The position numbers were made by a program, and so were the translations under genes. A stretch of 6,720 bases of DNA from Candidatus Fermentibacteraceae bacterium (GTDB lineage: Bacteria; Fermentibacterota; Fermentibacteria; Fermentibacterales; JCC-6), in NCBI GenBank assembly GCA_029932015.1, contig JAOZQW010000122.1, positions 1-6,720 of the forward strand. Direction: 5' to 3'. The notes below the pieces were generated by a model. That model searched no databases, was not told the DNA's origin, and saw only the letters and a program-made list of their open reading frames with translations. Positions 6,271-6,720 of the stretch are shown here, in pieces (positions within the stretch are counted from its first letter, which is position 1; every line of letters begins with the position of its first letter).

Positions 6271-6720
6271 CTGCCCGGCAAACACTGAAGGATGATTACT
6301 CCGCGTCAGTGGAGTTCTACGATTCCGTCCCAGCGTACAGTCAGCGGGAGGATATCGCATCCTACCTCCGGCTGGCGAAGGAGACCGGTGGGACTGTACT
6401 GGAGCTGGGCTGCGGGACTGGCCGGACTCTACTGCCCATTGCGATGGCTGGCATACCGATAGCTGGACTCGACTCATCCCCGGCCATGCTTGAGATATGC
6501 GGCCGAAGACTTATTAAAGCCGGCTGCTCGGAGAAGACGGATCTCGTCCTCTCAGACATGAGGGATTTCGATCTGGGCAGGAAGTTTTACCTGATAACTG
6601 TACCCTTCAGGGCTTTCCAGCACCTGGAGACCGCTGAGGATCAGCTGGCATGCCTCTCCTCCGTTCGGCGTCACCTGGCCGGGGGAGGGCTCTTCGTGCT
6701 GGACCTCTTCAATCCTGACT
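6267..6720 (+). CDS. Class I SAM-dependent methyltransferase, 3'-truncated by window edge
   Basis: This is the first 151 residues of a Rossmann-fold methyltransferase; the frame is still open at the window end. Motif I VLELGCGTGR (44-53) is the SAM-binding glycine loop. GLDSSPAML (67-75) carries the acidic residue (D69) that usually holds the ribose. DMRDF (97-101) fits the adenine-contact region, and PFRAFQHL (113-120) and GGGLFVLDLFNPD (139-151) are the later core strands. About 40 residues before motif I (with EFYDSVPAY) form the usual cap seen in small-molecule or unassigned methyltransferases. The ATG at 6267 overlaps the natB-like stop in ATGA. No good Shine-Dalgarno is near: AGGGA at 6247-6251 is 15 nt away, so initiation probably relies on coupling to the upstream gene. 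The methyl acceptor is unknown. Confidence 0.87.
   Translation, partial: MTARQTLKDDYSASVEFYDSVPAYSQREDIASYLRLAKETGGTVLELGCGTGRTLLPIAMAGIPIAGLDSSPAMLEICGRRLIKAGCSEKTDLVLSDMRDFDLGRKFYLITVPFRAFQHLETAEDQLACLSSVRRHLAGGGLFVLDLFNPD

Noticed and set aside
6292..6311. Alternative starts for the methyltransferase (ATG 6292, GTG 6309)
   Set aside because: The ATG at 6292 is out of frame. The GTG at 6309 is in frame but has no well-spaced Shine-Dalgarno, and it would lose part of the N-terminal cap. The ATGA-coupled ATG at 6267 is preferred.
5986..6477. Open frame on the - strand across the natB-like/methyltransferase junction
   Set aside because: It crosses two real coding genes on the other strand and its translation is low-complexity and without motifs.

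Overview
The window is a stretch of seven co-directional (+ strand) protein genes from a bacterial chromosome. There is almost no non-coding DNA. Gaps are 1 nt, 18 nt and 69 nt, and three junctions are 4-nt ATGA stop/start overlaps (3032, 5080, 6267). I saw no RNA gene, mobile element, CRISPR array or clear terminator. The first gene is cut by the left edge and the last by the right edge. The organism is probably a two-membrane (diderm) bacterium, because one gene encodes a secreted protein with the look of an outer-membrane beta-barrel. By eye, base composition is moderately GC-rich, and arginine AGG/AGA and isoleucine ATA codons are common. That would suit a poorly sampled lineage, for instance one of the FCB-group candidate phyla, but this is a guess and not a taxonomic call.

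Region 1 (2-4240) is a LolCDE/MacB-type module. It has two FtsX-fold permeases that look like diverged paralogues (2-1093, 5'-truncated; 1095-2318), a LolD/MacB-class ATPase (2337-3035), and a predicted outer-membrane beta-barrel (3032-4240) whose start overlaps the ATPase stop. The two permeases plus the ATPase dimer would form a mechanotransmission-type ABC machine in the inner membrane. The barrel is the likely outer-membrane partner or destination. The substrate (lipoprotein, lipid or other envelope material) cannot be read from the sequence.

Region 2 (4310-6270) is a second, unrelated ABC exporter of the NatAB class: an ATPase with a GTG start, then an ABC-2 permease with a large extracytoplasmic domain. 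The 69-nt gap before it has no convincing promoter. It can fold so that sequence directly after the barrel stop codon pairs with the Shine-Dalgarno of the natA-like gene, which suggests translational coupling. Region 3 (6267-6720) is the first 151 codons of a class I SAM-dependent methyltransferase, overlapping the permease stop by ATGA.

The tight packing suggests one transcript for all seven genes, with its promoter upstream of the window. Nothing is clearly a novel system. The points most worth following are the beta-barrel coupled to a Lol-type ABC module, the possible leader hairpin at 4241-4301, and the methyltransferase tied to a NatAB exporter.
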